Assembly: GCA_002419055.1 (NCBI GenBank)
Contig: DIFI01000015.1
Coordinates: forward strand, 1 to 33,232
DNA from: Peptococcaceae bacterium UBA5752
GTDB taxonomy: Bacteria; Bacillota; Dehalobacteriia; UBA4068
Reading direction: 5' to 3'
Length of the DNA: 33,232 bases
Shown: in pieces, positions 1 through 8,140 of the stretch
Layout: every line of letters starts with the position of its first letter
How positions within the stretch are numbered: position 1 is the stretch's first letter
Position numbers and translations under genes: made by a program
Notes under the pieces: model-generated
What the model saw: the letters and a program-made list of their open reading frames with translations, nothing else
What the model was told of the DNA's origin: nothing
The model's database searches: none

Positions 1-81
1 TACAATTATGAGCGGCCCCAGTATGGGTTAAACAAACTGACTCCGATTGAATATCGGAGTCAGTTAAAGGTCTGTTTTTAA
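1..81 (+). CDS. IS3-family transposase OrfB, C-terminal fragment
   Basis: The first 26 codons read in frame 1 to a TAA at 79-81 and give YNYERPQYGLNKLTPIEYR followed by a short tail. This is the characteristic end of the rve/rve_3 integrase core of IS3-family OrfB transposases (consensus YN..RPQ..L...TP.EYR). Only the extreme C-terminus is present, so whether the full gene is intact cannot be judged. The fragment also holds a perfect 11-bp hairpin (37-47 with 53-63). Confidence 0.75.
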   Translation, partial: YNYERPQYGLNKLTPIEYRSQLKVCF

Positions 82-108
82 GTTGTCCGTTTTCCTTGAC
101 ACACTACA
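1..108 (+). mobile_element. Right end of an IS3-family insertion sequence (partial)
   Basis: The window opens inside the transposase reading frame and continues past its stop into about 27 bases that look like an IS terminal repeat. The probable right end is the ...CCTTGACACACTACA stretch ending near 108, in keeping with the TG...CA termini of IS3 elements. The left end lies outside the window, so neither the inverted repeat pair nor a target duplication can be confirmed. The element stops about 18 bases beyond the 3' end of the DUF1624-type gene, so it sits in the downstream flank and does not interrupt that gene. Confidence 0.6.
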
Positions 109-125
109 ATAAGGGTATTTTTTTA

Positions 126-932
126 TTATCTAACAAATATTAAGCCTATCAATAGCAAAATAAAATAAACAGCCGGTTGATGTAAAACATAGAAGACTAA
201 CGCATGCCGGCCGGCAAATAATAGTGGACGCTCTGCCATATTTACACTTGTCCGGCCAAACAGGCTGCGCTTTTTATGATAGATCCAAGGGCCTAATACT
301 GTACCAACCAAAAAATATCCAACCCACGGCAACAGCGGAAAATAATCGGCAGAGTAAAAGTATTGGTTATGCGGGCCAATAAAAGCCAATAGGTTATTAT
401 TTACAGTTGGCGGATTAATAGTAAAGATAATGCCAAGAACAATAAACAATATGCCGTTGGTCAATAACCATTTTTTTTCATAGCGGCTCAGTAGCCAATA
501 TAGAAGAATAGCTGCGGCTAACATATGGAGAATACCGAAACGAATGATAAATTGATTACCTTGTCCAAGCACACGGTCAATGCCCCAAGTCACAATAGAT
601 AGCAAAGCCGCTACCGCCGCCAGCTTCAAGCCACGCTTAAAATTTGAACGGCTAAAAGAACAGCTGATACCGCACAAAATTATAAAGCCCAAGACAACTG
701 CATACCACACTATTCCACGCAAGTCCCAAGCAAAATAGCTGAATCGTGCAAAATTACATAAAGAATATAATATACTGTTGCCACCATCTGTAAACCAAAC
801 GCTGCGAAATACAAAAGCCAAATCAAACATCATATGATCAAATATCATTAAAAAAACGCACAAGCCTCTGAGAAAATCAACCTCCCAGATTCTTGTGCTA
901 TATATTTGGGTATCTTTTGTTTTTTCATTCAT
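126..932 (-). CDS. DUF1624 / HGSNAT-catalytic-type integral membrane protein
   Basis: A 268-residue polytopic membrane protein with about seven hydrophobic segments, the last being the C-terminal helix after the HALVFYVLHQP motif. The N-terminal WEVDFLRGLCVFLMIFDHMM and the R/H-rich loop before the last helix match the DUF1624 family, which is related to the catalytic domain of heparan-alpha-glucosaminide N-acetyltransferase. Family members are thought to move acyl groups across the membrane, but the bacterial substrate is unknown. The ATG at 932 follows a weak AGGG. The gene lies 43 bp after degV on the same strand, so co-transcription is likely. Family call is fairly sure; function is not. 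Confidence 0.8.
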   Translation of the reverse strand: MNEKTKDTQIYSTRIWEVDFLRGLCVFLMIFDHMMFDLAFVFRSVWFTDGGNSILYSLCNFARFSYFAWDLRGIVWYAVVLGFIILCGISCSFSRSNFKRGLKLAAVAALLSIVTWGIDRVLGQGNQFIIRFGILHMLAAAILLYWLLSRYEKKWLLTNGILFIVLGIIFTINPPTVNNNLLAFIGPHNQYFYSADYFPLLPWVGYFLVGTVLGPWIYHKKRSLFGRTSVNMAERPLLFAGRHALVFYVLHQPAVYFILLLIGLIFVR

Positions 933-975
933 CGCAATGCCCTATCAATCTATCAGACCATTTGCATTCTGCGAC

Positions 976-1890
976 CTACTTTTGATACTTGCCCAGCTCC
1001 TCCGGACACCTTTTAGAACGTCTATATTCGCCAAGAAAACCGAAGCCCAACATATCCGGTCCGCTATTGATGGCTATTGCCGAACCAACATTAAAAACTC
1101 CAAACGGTTTCCTGCCAAATTGAGCCGTCAATAATTTTTCCAACTTTTCGCTAATCCCCTGATAGGTTCCTGCCAAAATACCATAAACCGACCCTTCTCT
1201 AATCCGATGCGCGGCCAAAGAAGAAAAGGTTTTCAGTACTGCGTTATCTCCATGTACTTTTTTAATTACATTGAAGGCACCGTCAATGATACTTAATATT
1301 GGTCTGATACTGATCAATTCGCCCACTAATGCTCTACCGGCGCTAATTCGCCCTGATTGTTTTATATATTTAAAAGAAAATGCTGTAAAATAACACTCAA
1401 AGCTGTTAAACCAATCATCCAGAAAAAATAATATATCATTTACAGTTGCACCATTACGATGCATCCGAGCCGATTCCATGACCGGAATACCATAAGCTAT
1501 TGAAAAACTTTTGGAATCGATAACCCGAATATCATAATCTTTTAATGCCTCAGGATGCCGGTCGTAAAATATCTCCCTGGCCTCTACAGCTCGTTCATAT
1601 GTTGATGATGCAGTCGAAGCCAATGAAACCAGCATTAACAAATCATAGCCTTTTTGATAATAACGCTCAAAAACCTGCAGATAGTTACTAGTTGGAATTT
1701 GCGCCGTTGTCGGTATCGATTTGGCTTTTTCCATCAATTTATAAAACTCTCGCGGAGTAAAATCCACGTTCTCTTTATAAATAACACCGTCAATCTCAAT
1801 TGAAAAAGGTATAATATCTATATCCAGTTCCTGTGCAAGCTCTGGCGGTATATCTGATGCTGAGTCGGTTACAAATTTAATTTTACCCAT
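976..1890 (-). CDS. DegV family fatty-acid-binding protein
   Basis: A 304-residue DegV/FakB-type protein. Family members bind a long-chain fatty acid and, in staphylococci, present it to the kinase FakA. Visible motifs are TDSASDIP near residues 8-15, TTAQIPTSNY around 61-70, a serine/threonine stretch SLASTASSTY, the IKQSGRISAGRA loop that corresponds to the usual KGGRIS motif, and a C-terminal NSGPDMLG that corresponds to the family TGPG. The ATG at 1890 is preceded by GGGGAG at good spacing. No fakA/DAK-type kinase is in the window, so whether this acts as a FakB partner cannot be said. It lies 55 bp after the MoeA-PBP gene and could share its transcript. Confidence 0.9.
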   Translation of the reverse strand: MGKIKFVTDSASDIPPELAQELDIDIIPFSIEIDGVIYKENVDFTPREFYKLMEKAKSIPTTAQIPTSNYLQVFERYYQKGYDLLMLVSLASTASSTYERAVEAREIFYDRHPEALKDYDIRVIDSKSFSIAYGIPVMESARMHRNGATVNDILFFLDDWFNSFECYFTAFSFKYIKQSGRISAGRALVGELISIRPILSIIDGAFNVIKKVHGDNAVLKTFSSLAAHRIREGSVYGILAGTYQGISEKLEKLLTAQFGRKPFGVFNVGSAIAINSGPDMLGFGFLGEYRRSKRCPEELGKYQK

Positions 1891-1945
1891 AAGCTTCTCC
1901 CCTATTTTTATGAGTACTACTCTAATATATCTATATTCAATGTCT

Positions 1946-3853
1946 TTAAAAACGACAACGAATCCGGCCAGGATTTTCTATACGATAGCCACCTAATTCT
2001 AACAGGCGTTTTTTGAAAGATTGATCGGATAATACTCTTATCATCTTTTGCACTGTCTGCAATTCTAAAGATTCAGCGGAGATTAAAAAATCATATTGTT
2101 CTTCACATACTGGTATAAAATCTAAATCGTATATTTTGGCGGCGGAATAAATGCCCATGCCAGCATCAGCAGTTTGGCCAGCTATCTGTGCTGCCACGCC
2201 GGTGTGAGTAAATTCTTCCCGTTGATAACCACGCAAATCGTCAACCGCAATTCCCTGTTGTTTCATCAAATAATCGGTAAGGATACGGGTACCGGCCCCT
2301 TTTTGGCGGTTTACAAAATCAAGTTTGAGTCTCGCCACATCACTTAGATCATGGATCCGGTGGGGATTGCCCTTAGAAACCATTAAACCTTGCTGGCGGT
2401 AGACACATTCAACCAAAATTACTCTGCCGCCCGGAAACTGTTTTTGTACATACGGAATATTATATTGACCGCTTGCTTCATCAAGCAGATGAGTACCGCA
2501 TAAATGAGCTTCACCGCGTTTAACCGCCATCAAGCCGCCCATACTACCGACATGGGAAGAAGCAATACCGGCGTTTCTGTCAGCCTCTACCAAAAGATTA
2601 GCTAATTCATCTATCAACGGATCGTGACTGCCGGTAATAACGATTGTTCGCTCGATATCTGATAATGGTCGCAGCAAAGATACTTTAACACTCTCGCCGG
2701 CCTCATAACCTTCACAATTCTGCGGTACATCGATAATGCCATCAGCTTTAACAAAGGAACTGACCACGCCAGCACCTCTATTTAGCGGTGTCGCAACCAT
2801 TTTACCGTTTACATAACCCAGCCGCGTACGTATGAACTCTCTGTATTTTAGAGAAGTGGTCAGTCGTTTACCTAAAACCGCGTCTACTGTTTCAACAACA
2901 TCATCCCGCCGGTGGAAATAAGTTTCTAACAAGGGTTTTACTATTTGATCTAAAATAATTATTCCCGACACGGGGTAACCGGGAACGCCAATCAGCGGCA
3001 CTGTTTTGGCTTTTCCTAATACTGCCGGTTTACCGGGTTTGATCGCCAAACCATGATAAAGCAATTCGCCAACTGTAGCAATCGCTTGTGAACTATAGTC
3101 CTCGCGTCCTGCGGAGGAACCGGCATTAAGCAACACTATATCGCACTCATCTGCAGCTTGACGAACACTGTTAGTTATCAAATCAAGCTTATCTTTTACT
3201 ATCGGATATACTTTTGCCTCTGCACTCCACTCTTTTAACATTGCAGAAAAAATCGATGAATTAAACTCGATAATATCACCAGATCCTGGATTTGTACAAG
3301 GAGAAATAATTTCATCACCGGTAGGAATAATACCAACAATAGGTTTTTTAATAACTTCTATTTCCATGACACCGCCTGCTAACATGGCACCGATAGCCGA
3401 AGGTGTAACGGTAGCATAAGCTGGTAATATCATGTCACCGGCACAAATGTCTTCGCCAATTTGCCGGATATGCTGCCATGGTGCAGCAGCGGTAAAAAGC
3501 TTGACCCCATCTTCGACGCACACTACATCTTCAACCATTACCACCGCATCGCACCCCGACGTAAGAGGATCACCGGTATCTACTACCCAATATTGGTCAT
3601 CATCTAAAATCACCGGCGTTGTTTCTGTAGCGCCGAAAGTAATTGCGGCATCAAGAGCTATACCATCCATAGCGGCTGCATTATAATGGGGAGCGCAAAT
3701 ATTCGCATAAACCGCACCATAAAGGATTCGTCCGCAGGCCTGGGCTACCGCAACCAGTTCCTTTTGGGCAACGAATCCGGAATTAACCAAATTAGTAATA
3801 TAATCACCAATAGCCTGGTCCAAGGGTAGATTACTTAAATACTTATAATCCAT
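1946..3853 (-). CDS. MoeA-like molybdopterin protein fused to a C-terminal PBP-like domain
   Basis: About 635 residues. The first ~400 have the MoeA layout: N-terminal region with HYNAAAMDGIA, a MoCF-type core with IPTGDEI and LNAGSSAGREDYS, and PGKPAVLGKAKTVPLIGVPG. MoeA inserts molybdate or tungstate into adenylylated molybdopterin. Residues from ~425 on form a second domain resembling the PBP_like domain (PF12727) of ModA/LysR-type binding folds, with GSMGGLMAVKRGEAHLCGTH and NRQKGAGTRILTDYL. The domain pair is known in clostridia and archaea; its ligand is not established, molybdate or tungstate being the natural guess. The chosen ATG at 3853 gives a MoeA-like N-terminus 16 bp after the upstream moeA stop; a start at 3937 would overlap moeA by 68 bases. 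Confidence 0.88.
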   Translation of the reverse strand: MDYKYLSNLPLDQAIGDYITNLVNSGFVAQKELVAVAQACGRILYGAVYANICAPHYNAAAMDGIALDAAITFGATETTPVILDDDQYWVVDTGDPLTSGCDAVVMVEDVVCVEDGVKLFTAAAPWQHIRQIGEDICAGDMILPAYATVTPSAIGAMLAGGVMEIEVIKKPIVGIIPTGDEIISPCTNPGSGDIIEFNSSIFSAMLKEWSAEAKVYPIVKDKLDLITNSVRQAADECDIVLLNAGSSAGREDYSSQAIATVGELLYHGLAIKPGKPAVLGKAKTVPLIGVPGYPVSGIIILDQIVKPLLETYFHRRDDVVETVDAVLGKRLTTSLKYREFIRTRLGYVNGKMVATPLNRGAGVVSSFVKADGIIDVPQNCEGYEAGESVKVSLLRPLSDIERTIVITGSHDPLIDELANLLVEADRNAGIASSHVGSMGGLMAVKRGEAHLCGTHLLDEASGQYNIPYVQKQFPGGRVILVECVYRQQGLMVSKGNPHRIHDLSDVARLKLDFVNRQKGAGTRILTDYLMKQQGIAVDDLRGYQREEFTHTGVAAQIAGQTADAGMGIYSAAKIYDLDFIPVCEEQYDFLISAESLELQTVQKMIRVLSDQSFKKRLLELGGYRIENPGRIRCRF

Positions 3854-3869
3854 ATCGTCACCTACATTG

Positions 3870-5090
3870 TTAAAATAAAAACACTTTAACTTCATCACCG
3901 GCAGCACGGCCTTCACAATTCCGCGGAATACAAACATAGCCGTTAGCCTTAGTTAAGGTAGTAATTAAACCTGATTTTCCCCGAACCGGCTGGGCAGTCC
4001 AAACCCCGTTTTGCCTGCTTAAATAGACCGCTACATATTCTTCACGGCCATGGTTTGAGGGTACTGCTTCGCTTAAATGCGCCATAACTCCATACGACGG
4101 CGCAGTATAACCCATCATCGTACCAATTAAAGGAACAGCAAAAATACTAAAAATAAAATACGACGAAACAGGGTGCCCAGGTAAGCCAAATACCGGTTTA
4201 CCGCCAACAGAAGCCAATATAGTCGGCTTACCTGGTTTAATCGCAATTCCATGTAACAATAGTTGAGAATCTTCAAGCGCCTCAATTACTTTAAGTGTAG
4301 CATCTCGATAACCGACGGAGCTACCGCCGGAAATCAACAGCATATCACAGTCGGTAATTGCCTCTTGTACGACAGCGAGCAGAGTATCAAAATTATCTTT
4401 AACTATGTCATAACAAACAGCATTGCCTCCGGCGGCTTCAATACCACCGGCCAAAGCAAAACTATTGCTGTCTCTGATCTGAGAAAAAACAGGTGCTTTT
4501 TCTATTGTTATTAATTCGTCACCTGTTGAAATAATCCCTACTCTTGGGCGACGAAAAACCGGGACCATCGCAGAACCAATCGCGGCCAATGCTCCCATTG
4601 CCGTAGCTGTAAGCTTAGTCCCTGCCGCATATAATTCCCTGCCCGGGTAAGAGTCATCACCCTTAAATATAATATTAAGACCGGGCGCGGCCGGTTTGTT
4701 TATATAGATACAGCCGTCTTGAAAATCCTCGGCATATTCCAACATCACCATGGCATCTGCGCCGGCCGGTAGTTCGCCGCCTGTTGGCACATAAGCACAT
4801 TCGCCGACAGCAACGGTTAAGCCCACAGCCTTTCCCATCTCAACTTCGCCAACAAAACGCAGCATTGCCGGAGTACTTAGAGAGCATCCAAAGGTGTCGG
4901 CAGCTTTTACCGCATAACCATCAACTGTTGAACGGTTAAACCCAGGTATATATTCCTGCGCTACCTGCGGTTTTGCCAAGACCCTTCCCCATGCATCTGC
5001 TAACGGTATTTCTTCGATGTCGGTGCGTATATTGGCAAATGCATCAACTATCAGTTTCTGCGTTTCCTCTGGTGTCTTGACTGTTAGCAA
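3870..5090 (-). CDS. moeA: Molybdopterin molybdenumtransferase MoeA
   Basis: A 406-residue MoeA of ordinary length and domain order. Visible landmarks are FNRSTVDGYAVKAADTFG at the N-terminus, ISTGDELI, LISGGSSVGYRDAT, and IKPGKPTILASVGGKPVFGLPGHPVSS, all in the expected order, with the MoeA domain-IV beta region at the C-terminus. It catalyses metal insertion into MPT-AMP in the cytoplasm. The start is a TTG at 5090: the sequence before it is GGGAGG then ACATGTAG, so the nearest ATG is immediately followed by TAG and cannot be used. It forms a two-gene unit with the MoeA-PBP gene (16 bp gap), which suggests division of labour between two metals or two targets. A good sigma-A promoter lies just upstream. 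Confidence 0.93.
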   Translation of the reverse strand: MLTVKTPEETQKLIVDAFANIRTDIEEIPLADAWGRVLAKPQVAQEYIPGFNRSTVDGYAVKAADTFGCSLSTPAMLRFVGEVEMGKAVGLTVAVGECAYVPTGGELPAGADAMVMLEYAEDFQDGCIYINKPAAPGLNIIFKGDDSYPGRELYAAGTKLTATAMGALAAIGSAMVPVFRRPRVGIISTGDELITIEKAPVFSQIRDSNSFALAGGIEAAGGNAVCYDIVKDNFDTLLAVVQEAITDCDMLLISGGSSVGYRDATLKVIEALEDSQLLLHGIAIKPGKPTILASVGGKPVFGLPGHPVSSYFIFSIFAVPLIGTMMGYTAPSYGVMAHLSEAVPSNHGREEYVAVYLSRQNGVWTAQPVRGKSGLITTLTKANGYVCIPRNCEGRAAGDEVKVFLF

Positions 5091-5122
5091 CTACATGTCC
5101 TCCCTTTTATCAATTGACGTTT

Positions 5123-5151
5123 ATTATATCATAACCAAACTACATATGCAA
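5123..5151 (-). promoter_or_regulatory. Sigma-A promoter for the moeA pair
   Basis: Read on the minus strand, TTGCAT (5146-5151) is followed after exactly 17 bases by a perfect TATAAT (5123-5128), placing transcription start close to the GGGAGG of moeA. The 120-bp gap to the divergent radical SAM gene holds no room for a long leader, and I saw no molybdenum-cofactor riboswitch-like fold. Confidence 0.7.
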
Positions 5152-5216
5152 TGCAGGTATAATTAACTTTTGACACGAATAACTGATGAAAAAATCTAAG
5201 ATTTAGGGATATGCCT

Positions 5217-6836
5217 ATGAAACTGATGTTAGTCGCCATCAACAGCCAATATATTCACAGTAATCCTGCGCTTTATTATCTTAAGCAAGCGTTAAAAGAT
5301 TCACAGTTGCAATTGGAGTTATGTGAATACTCTATTAACATGCCCATTTCCGATGTGCTTAACGATATCTATCGCCACCAGCCGGAAATCATCAGCTTAT
5401 CGACTTATATCTGGAATATAGAATATACGATCAAACTAATTAAAGATATTGCCTTATTATTGCCTGATTGTAAAATAATACTCGGCGGCCCGGAAGCCTC
5501 AGCACGGGCAACTATATTAATGGCACAGTTGCCACAGCTCTATGCCATAATTGTCGGCGAAGGAGAAAACACTTGGCCCCAATTAGCGTCAGATTTGATC
5601 AATAGAAAACACGCGCAACTTGAAGGTATAATGTTCCGTCAACAAGAGAATTTTAAGCCAACACCGCGTGTTGATTTTGCTGCCCAGCCGTTTGCCTATG
5701 GCGAAGATGATCTTAAGTCCCTGGCAGCCGAGAAAAAAATAATATATTACGAAAGCAGTCGCGGATGTCCTTACGGCTGCGTATTCTGTGCGTCCGCCAC
5801 CGAACCATTGCGGGAAAGACCTCTTAACAAAGTATTGCCGGAACTGCAAATACTATCTCAATACGGTGGGCAAATTAAATTCGTTGACCGCACGTTTAAT
5901 GCTTCTACCGAGCGCACTGTCAAAATCATCTCTGCTTTATTAGAATTATACCGGCCTGGATTGAGTTGGCATTTCGAAATATCGCCCTATGCCTTAACGC
6001 CGGAGATCATATCTTTACTGGTCCAGGCTCCTCTTGATTACTTTCGACTTGAGGCCGGAGTACAATCGTTAAACAGTAATGTATTGACGGCTATACATCG
6101 TAGTGGCAACTGGAATAAAGCTAAAGAAGCATTAATGCAAATAATTGCTGCCGATAATATTCATCTTCACCTTGATTTAATCGCCGGACTTCCACAAGAG
6201 ACGCCGAGTAGCTTTGCCAAAGCCTTTGAGGAGATACACCAAATGTCCCCTAACTATTTACAACTGGGATTTCTGAAAGTTTTGCCTGGCTCAATACTCT
6301 CTTCAACCGCCGATCAGCAAGGTATCATCTACTCCACTTCCCCTCCCTACAAGGTACTAGCCACTCCTACGATGCCCGCCTCATATCTGTTTCGGCTGAA
6401 TCAGGCAGAACAGGTGCTTAATGCTTTCTATAACAACGGCCATTTTCGGCAAACGCTCCATTATGCAGCCAAGCTCTGGCAGGGAGGTACTCTGAAATTT
6501 TATTTGGATCTGGCTGATGCCAAACTAAAGGTTACAGTAGGTAGCCTTGCTCTGCCCCGTAAGGCAGAATTATTAGCACAACTGCTATTACCTGTTGATA
6601 AACGATTATTTTTTGATCTGCTGCGGCTGGATTGGCTGGCTTATGGAGATGGACAGCCATTACCCGCTGTTTTAAAGCATCCGCAAGATAAAAATAATTG
6701 TTTTTTCTTTGTTCATAATTGGCGAATATCACCGGGAAAACCGGCAAAGGCTGTGGCCCAAGATTGTTATTTATGTTTTAATGTACAAAAAAAATCCGGT
6801 ATTAGCGAATTATGTCAAATTAGCACTTGTAATTAA
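5217..6836 (+). CDS. B12-binding-domain radical SAM protein (DUF4080 type)
   Basis: About 539 residues. The N-terminal ~130 residues form a cobalamin-binding-like Rossmann domain (MLVAINSQYIHSNPALYYL, then LSTYIWN and IILGGPEAS, VGEGE), as in the B12-binding radical SAM family. The radical SAM core follows with GCPYGCVFC, giving cysteines at about 184, 188 and 191 in CxxxCxxC spacing, and later LEAGVQSLN and DLIAGLPQET. The last ~200 residues resemble DUF4080. The substrate is unknown for this group. AGGG at 5205-5208 sits 8 bases before the second ATG (5217) and only 2 before the first (5211), so I chose 5217. It is divergent from moeA, with a TATAAT at 5158-5163 but no clear -35. Confidence 0.88.
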   Translation: MKLMLVAINSQYIHSNPALYYLKQALKDSQLQLELCEYSINMPISDVLNDIYRHQPEIISLSTYIWNIEYTIKLIKDIALLLPDCKIILGGPEASARATILMAQLPQLYAIIVGEGENTWPQLASDLINRKHAQLEGIMFRQQENFKPTPRVDFAAQPFAYGEDDLKSLAAEKKIIYYESSRGCPYGCVFCASATEPLRERPLNKVLPELQILSQYGGQIKFVDRTFNASTERTVKIISALLELYRPGLSWHFEISPYALTPEIISLLVQAPLDYFRLEAGVQSLNSNVLTAIHRSGNWNKAKEALMQIIAADNIHLHLDLIAGLPQETPSSFAKAFEEIHQMSPNYLQLGFLKVLPGSILSSTADQQGIIYSTSPPYKVLATPTMPASYLFRLNQAEQVLNAFYNNGHFRQTLHYAAKLWQGGTLKFYLDLADAKLKVTVGSLALPRKAELLAQLLLPVDKRLFFDLLRLDWLAYGDGQPLPAVLKHPQDKNNCFFFVHNWRISPGKPAKAVAQDCYLCFNVQKKSGISELCQISTCN

Positions 6837-6900
6837 ATATATTATAAGTTATTATAGCAATGGTTAAAAGCCAGTAATTTAATAGTAGGAGGCTTCCTTT

Positions 6901-7542
6901 ATGTCAGATAAAGCATTACCCGCGATCGACTTTTCGGTTATTAATTTTAATGATCCCGACAACAAGTATTTGATACCGATTAATGTCTCTAATCGTCATC
7001 TGCATGTAACACAAGAAGATTTGGAAAAACTATTCGGTGAAGGTCATAAGTTGACTTCGATTAAAGACTTAACTCAGCCCGGTCAATATGCCTGTGATGA
7101 GACGGTCAATATCGTCGGTCCCAAAGGCATACTGGAAAAAGTTCGTATTCTTGGGCCTTGCCGTAAACAGACCCAGATCGAATTAGCGCAAACAGATGCC
7201 CGTAAATTGGGTATCAAGGCACCTTTACGTAACTCCGGTAACGTTGAAGGATCGCCCGGTTGCGTACTTGTAGGTCCTAAAGGTTATGTATTGCTTAAGG
7301 AAGGCGTAATTCTTGCTGCTACTCACATTCATATGCATACCGGCGATGGTGAAAGACTCGACATTGCCGATCAAGAGTTTGTAGATGTATATACGCCTGG
7401 GAAAAAACATGTTGTTTTCTGTGATATTATGGTCCGTGTCCATCCTCAATTCGCATTAGACATGCACGTTGATACCGATGAAGCCAATGCTGCGCTGATA
7501 TCCGGTGGTCAAAAAGTGTTGATTGTAAAAAAGACTAAATAG
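6901..7542 (+). CDS. pduL: PduL-type phosphate propanoyltransferase / phosphotransacetylase
   Basis: A 213-residue PduL, the zinc enzyme that interconverts acyl-CoA and acyl-phosphate and is unrelated to Pta. Both halves of the duplicated fold are visible: PINVSNRHLHVTQED with the first His pair, RILGPCRKQTQIEL with the phosphate-binding arginines, APLRNSGNVEGSPG, HIHMHTGD with the second His pair, and HVDTDEANAA near the end. In the Salmonella protein, as I remember it, the second His pair is in RHIHMSP; here it is THIHMHT, so an Arg is a Thr. No microcompartment genes are nearby and no amphipathic encapsulation helix is evident, so a soluble acetate or propionate role is likely. The RBS TAGGAGG is strong; the gene stands alone and ends at a terminator. 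Confidence 0.9.
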   Translation: MSDKALPAIDFSVINFNDPDNKYLIPINVSNRHLHVTQEDLEKLFGEGHKLTSIKDLTQPGQYACDETVNIVGPKGILEKVRILGPCRKQTQIELAQTDARKLGIKAPLRNSGNVEGSPGCVLVGPKGYVLLKEGVILAATHIHMHTGDGERLDIADQEFVDVYTPGKKHVVFCDIMVRVHPQFALDMHVDTDEANAALISGGQKVLIVKKTK

Positions 7543-7553
7543 CAAATACAAAA

Positions 7554-7585
7554 GATGGACAGGCTATTAGCCTGTCCATCTTTTT
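7554..7585. terminator. Rho-independent terminator after pduL
   Basis: A perfect 11-bp stem (7554-7564 with 7570-7580) with a 5-base loop is followed by TTTTT. The gene converging from the right ends at 7590, so the stem could serve both strands; the minus-strand U tract would be only three bases plus scattered A/T. Confidence 0.9.
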
Positions 7586-7589
7586 AAAT

Positions 7590-7808
7590 TTAATCGTGTA
7601 GATGCTCTCTGCTTCGCCAAAAAAGGCTGATGGCCCATAAACCGGCTAACCCTACAATTGCATAAATAAGTCTGCTCAAGGCAGCTAACTGACCGCCAAA
7701 AATGGCGGCTATTAAATCATAACGGAAAAATCCAATCAAACCCCAGTTAACTGCACCTATAATAATTAAGATTACTATTAATTTATCAAAACCGTTCCAT
7801 CTTCGCAC
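7590..7808 (-). CDS. DUF378 small membrane protein
   Basis: A 72-residue protein with two hydrophobic helices separated by a short polar stretch. KLIVILIIIGAVNWGLIGFF is the hallmark of the DUF378 family, followed by a second helix, LSRLIYAIVGLAGLWAISLF. Function is unknown; the family is widespread in Bacillota. The start is a GTG at 7808, preceded at good spacing by AAAGGAGGTGG, so the RBS decides the start. It is divergent from the DUF1294 gene, with only 19 bp between the two starts. Confidence 0.85.
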   Translation of the reverse strand: MRRWNGFDKLIVILIIIGAVNWGLIGFFRYDLIAAIFGGQLAALSRLIYAIVGLAGLWAISLFWRSREHLHD

Positions 7809-7827
7809 TTTAGTTCCACCTCCTTTA

Positions 7828-8133
7828 ATGGTCTTTTATACTCTATTGAAAGCGGGAGTTATCATTAAAATACCCGAATTGGTAATATATTATTCAATTG
7901 TCAACATTGTGCTCTTCTTGTTGATGCTGATCGATAAAATTAAAGCTAAAAAAAAGAGCCGCCGCATTGCCGAAAAAACGCTTCTGCTTTGGGGTGTCAT
8001 CGGCGGCGCTATCGGCGGACTGCTTGGCAGTAAAATATTTCATCATAAAACCCAAAAAAGATATTTTGCTTTGATATTTACTATTAGCATAATTGCTCAT
8101 ATAATATTACTTATTTATATATTTTATTTTTGA
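7828..8133 (+). CDS. DUF1294 small membrane protein
   Basis: Up to 101 residues, with two or three hydrophobic segments. VNIVLFLLMLIDKIKAKKKSRRIAEKTLL followed in order by a glycine-rich helix with GGLLGSKIFHHKT matches DUF1294, a family of unknown function often found as a small membrane protein. The start is doubtful: the ATG at 7828 has no ribosome binding site (the AGGAGG there is on the other strand and belongs to the divergent gene), and typical members begin near the VNIVLFLL segment. A non-ATG start downstream, such as the TTG in PEL, is possible. The stop is 7 bp before the metallophosphoesterase gene, so the two are probably co-translated. Confidence 0.75.
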   Translation: MVFYTLLKAGVIIKIPELVIYYSIVNIVLFLLMLIDKIKAKKKSRRIAEKTLLLWGVIGGAIGGLLGSKIFHHKTQKRYFALIFTISIIAHIILLIYIFYF

Positions 8134-8140
8134 GGTTTTT

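Noticed and set aside
895..1134. 79-codon plus-strand frame between the DUF1624-type gene and degV
   Set aside because: It lies across the ends of two well-supported minus-strand genes, has no RBS and no recognisable sequence.
3854..3937. 28-residue N-terminal extension of the MoeA-PBP protein
   Set aside because: It would overlap the end of moeA by 68 bases and lacks MoeA-like sequence; the ATG at 3853 gives the family N-terminus.
5091..5216. Molybdenum-cofactor riboswitch before moeA
   Set aside because: The inferred leader from the TATAAT to the TTG start is only about 25 bases.
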